Shown here piece after piece: positions 53,559 through 54,946 of a DNA stretch of 54,946 bases. The first letter of the stretch is position 1; each line of letters begins with the position of its first letter. The stretch comes from Flavobacteriales bacterium (lineage in GTDB: Bacteria; Bacteroidota; Bacteroidia; Flavobacteriales_D; Crocinitomicaceae): assembly GCA_947500875.1 (NCBI GenBank), contig CANMUN010000013.1, positions 1-54,946 on the forward strand, given 5' to 3'. The position numbers and the translations under genes were made by a program. The notes below the pieces were generated by a model. That model did not search any database. It saw nothing but the letters and a program-made list of their open reading frames with translations, and was not told where the DNA came from.

Positions 53559-54946
53559 ATGAAAGCAACATTCCTTTTAATATTTTTGATCATAATTGGT
53601 TCCTATTCCTTTGGGCAAATTACGGGCGTTGTCACCGACAAATCGGATGGCACCCCCTTAATCAACGTTAAAATTTATACCTCCAACGGCCAGCGAACAC
53701 TTACAGATGCTCAGGGGAATTATCAAATTACCGCTAATTCCTATCCTGTAACCCTCATTTTTTCGCTGCTCGAGTATAAAACCGATACCTTGTTGATTGC
53801 TGTTGCTGGAAACTACCCACTTTCCATGGGGGTCAATGAAAAAACCGAACAGACCGTTGTTGTATCGGCGAATAAACGAGCACAGGCCATTGAAGAAATT
53901 CCCATTTCATTGGAAGTCATTAAGCCAAGACTTATCGAAAACAAAGGAATGGTGAACCTGGAACAAGCCGTAGAGCAAACCCCAGGGGTGTTCACCATGG
54001 ACGGCCAAGTGAGCATTCGTGGAGGCTCAGGATTTGCCTATGGTGCAGGAAGCCGCGTGATGATGTTATGGAATGGCATGCCCCTGCTTTCAGGATATGC
54101 TGGCGATGCTCAATGGAACGCCATCCCGATAGAACAAGCATCTCAAGTTGAAGTGATCAAAGGAGCGTCTTCGGTGCTCTATGGAAGTGGAGCATTGAAC
54201 GGCGTTATTGCTTTGTCGGAAAAAGAACCCGGTTTAGTTCCCGAAACCAAAATACGCGTACAAGCAGGAATTTACGATGCCCCAAAGCGAAAATCGATGA
54301 AATGGTGGGGAAAAGATAGTTCCCAGCGATTCAATCCCTTGAATCAACAGGTCGAGTTTTTTAGAAGTCAAATGTTCAAGAAAACGGGATATACGGTTTC
54401 TACAGTTTTCTATAACGATCAAGGGTATCGTCAAGGCGAGACGGAAACCAGGGGCAGGATCAGCGGTACCCTCTATTTTAGACCGGTCAAAATAGAACGG
54501 TTAAAAGCGGGCATTAGTTTTAATTATCAATATCACAAAACCGGAAGCTTTTTGATTTGGCAGCACGCAGACCAAGGTTATACACCAAGTGGGGGCGCGG
54601 ATACCGCGAATCCTGCTTCAACCTTAACCTACAACATCGCAAATCGTTTGTTCATTGATCCCTACATTAAATACATCGATCGGTTCAAGAATAAACACAC
54701 GTTCAAATCAAGAGCTTACTTAACTACCAACCAAAACATCAGCAACAGTCAACAAAGTAATGGTGCGATAGTTTACACTGGAGATTATGGATTTCAACAC
54801 AATTTTAAATCGGGCGGAACCTTAATATCCGGAGCGTTTTACTCCTACAATGTGGTGTTTTCAAATCTGTTTGGAGATCACCAATCTTCCAATGCAGCCG
54901 CTTATACTCAATTTGAGCAACATGTAGGGAAATTCGATTTAACGGC
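53559..54946 (+). CDS. Second TonB-dependent receptor, paralogue of the preceding gene (partial)
   Basis: The frame opens at ATG 53559 and runs to the window end without a stop (about 462 codons). The signal peptide ends YSFGQ, then comes the same CarboxypepD-like domain (ITGVVTDKSDGTPLINVKI) and a plug nearly identical in layout to the previous receptor: EEIPISLEVIKPRLI, MDGQVSIRGGSGFAYGAGSR, WNGMPLLS, QVEVIKGASSVLYGSGALNG. The barrel has begun. The two genes look like a tandem duplication that has diverged. Ligand unknown. The C terminus and any downstream partner lie outside the window. Confidence 0.88.
   Translation, partial: MKATFLLIFLIIIGSYSFGQITGVVTDKSDGTPLINVKIYTSNGQRTLTDAQGNYQITANSYPVTLIFSLLEYKTDTLLIAVAGNYPLSMGVNEKTEQTVVVSANKRAQAIEEIPISLEVIKPRLIENKGMVNLEQAVEQTPGVFTMDGQVSIRGGSGFAYGAGSRVMMLWNGMPLLSGYAGDAQWNAIPIEQASQVEVIKGASSVLYGSGALNGVIALSEKEPGLVPETKIRVQAGIYDAPKRKSMKWWGKDSSQRFNPLNQQVEFFRSQMFKKTGYTVSTVFYNDQGYRQGETETRGRISGTLYFRPVKIERLKAGISFNYQYHKTGSFLIWQHADQGYTPSGGADTANPASTLTYNIANRLFIDPYIKYIDRFKNKHTFKSRAYLTTNQNISNSQQSNGAIVYTGDYGFQHNFKSGGTLISGAFYSYNVVFSNLFGDHQSSNAAAYTQFEQHVGKFDLT

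Overview
The window is chromosomal DNA of a member of the Bacteroidota, most likely order Flavobacteriales. The evidence is a full-length SprA (translocon of the type IX secretion system, T9SS), five predicted secreted proteins with T9SS C-terminal sorting domains (CTDs), MetH split into two genes, TAnnTTTG promoter elements, and a SusC/CarboxypepD-type TonB-dependent receptor family. I cannot name the genus. The window holds 37 protein genes (two cut by the window edges), one SAM-I riboswitch and several candidate promoters and terminators. I saw no rRNA, tRNA, CRISPR array, insertion sequence or prophage. Coding is very dense: no gene-free stretch exceeds about 215 bases.

Layout. 1-2372 (+): the tail of an unknown gene, then a PpiD-like periplasmic chaperone. 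17999-2377 (-): one long run of seven genes, odhA (2-oxoglutarate dehydrogenase E1), odhB (E2), maeB, ruvA, sprA, a GNAT acetyltransferase and a secreted Ca-dependent PI-phospholipase C; a DUF423 membrane protein lies just upstream. 18483-20343 (+): lipoprotein, Mrp-type Fe-S carrier and NifU-like scaffold. 30473-20340 (-): eight packed genes, namely methyltransferase, MbnP-like copper protein, MbnH-like diheme peroxidase, suppressor-of-fused protein, EamA transporter, S9 peptidase, ALDH8A1-like dehydrogenase and S8 protease. 30538-31572 (+): DUF4421 protein. 36710-31523 (-): flippase-like membrane protein, glycosyltransferase 2, low-molecular-weight tyrosine phosphatase, RsmI-like methylase and urocanate hydratase. 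36716-37746 (+): ruvC and rnhA. 44224-37738 (-): two large T9SS type-B surface proteins. 47913-44279 (-): split methionine synthase under a SAM-I riboswitch. 48129-50047 (+): secreted CotH kinase-like protein and a DgkA-type kinase. 51126-50044 (-): dprA. 51188-54946 (+): two tandem paralogous TonB-dependent receptors, the second cut by the window end.

How the genes fit together. SprA is the outer-membrane channel through which the S8 protease, MbnP-like protein, PKD-repeat protein, glycine-rich protein and CotH protein would be exported. The MbnP/MbnH pair is a recognisable copper-protein maturation system, here combined with T9SS sorting. ruvA, ruvC, dprA and rnhA cover DNA recombination and processing; odhA, odhB and maeB feed central carbon metabolism; the Mrp and NifU-like genes serve Fe-S assembly. 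All five convergent gene pairs meet with a 4-base gap or an actual overlap, and many genes start on GTG or TTG coupled to the preceding stop.
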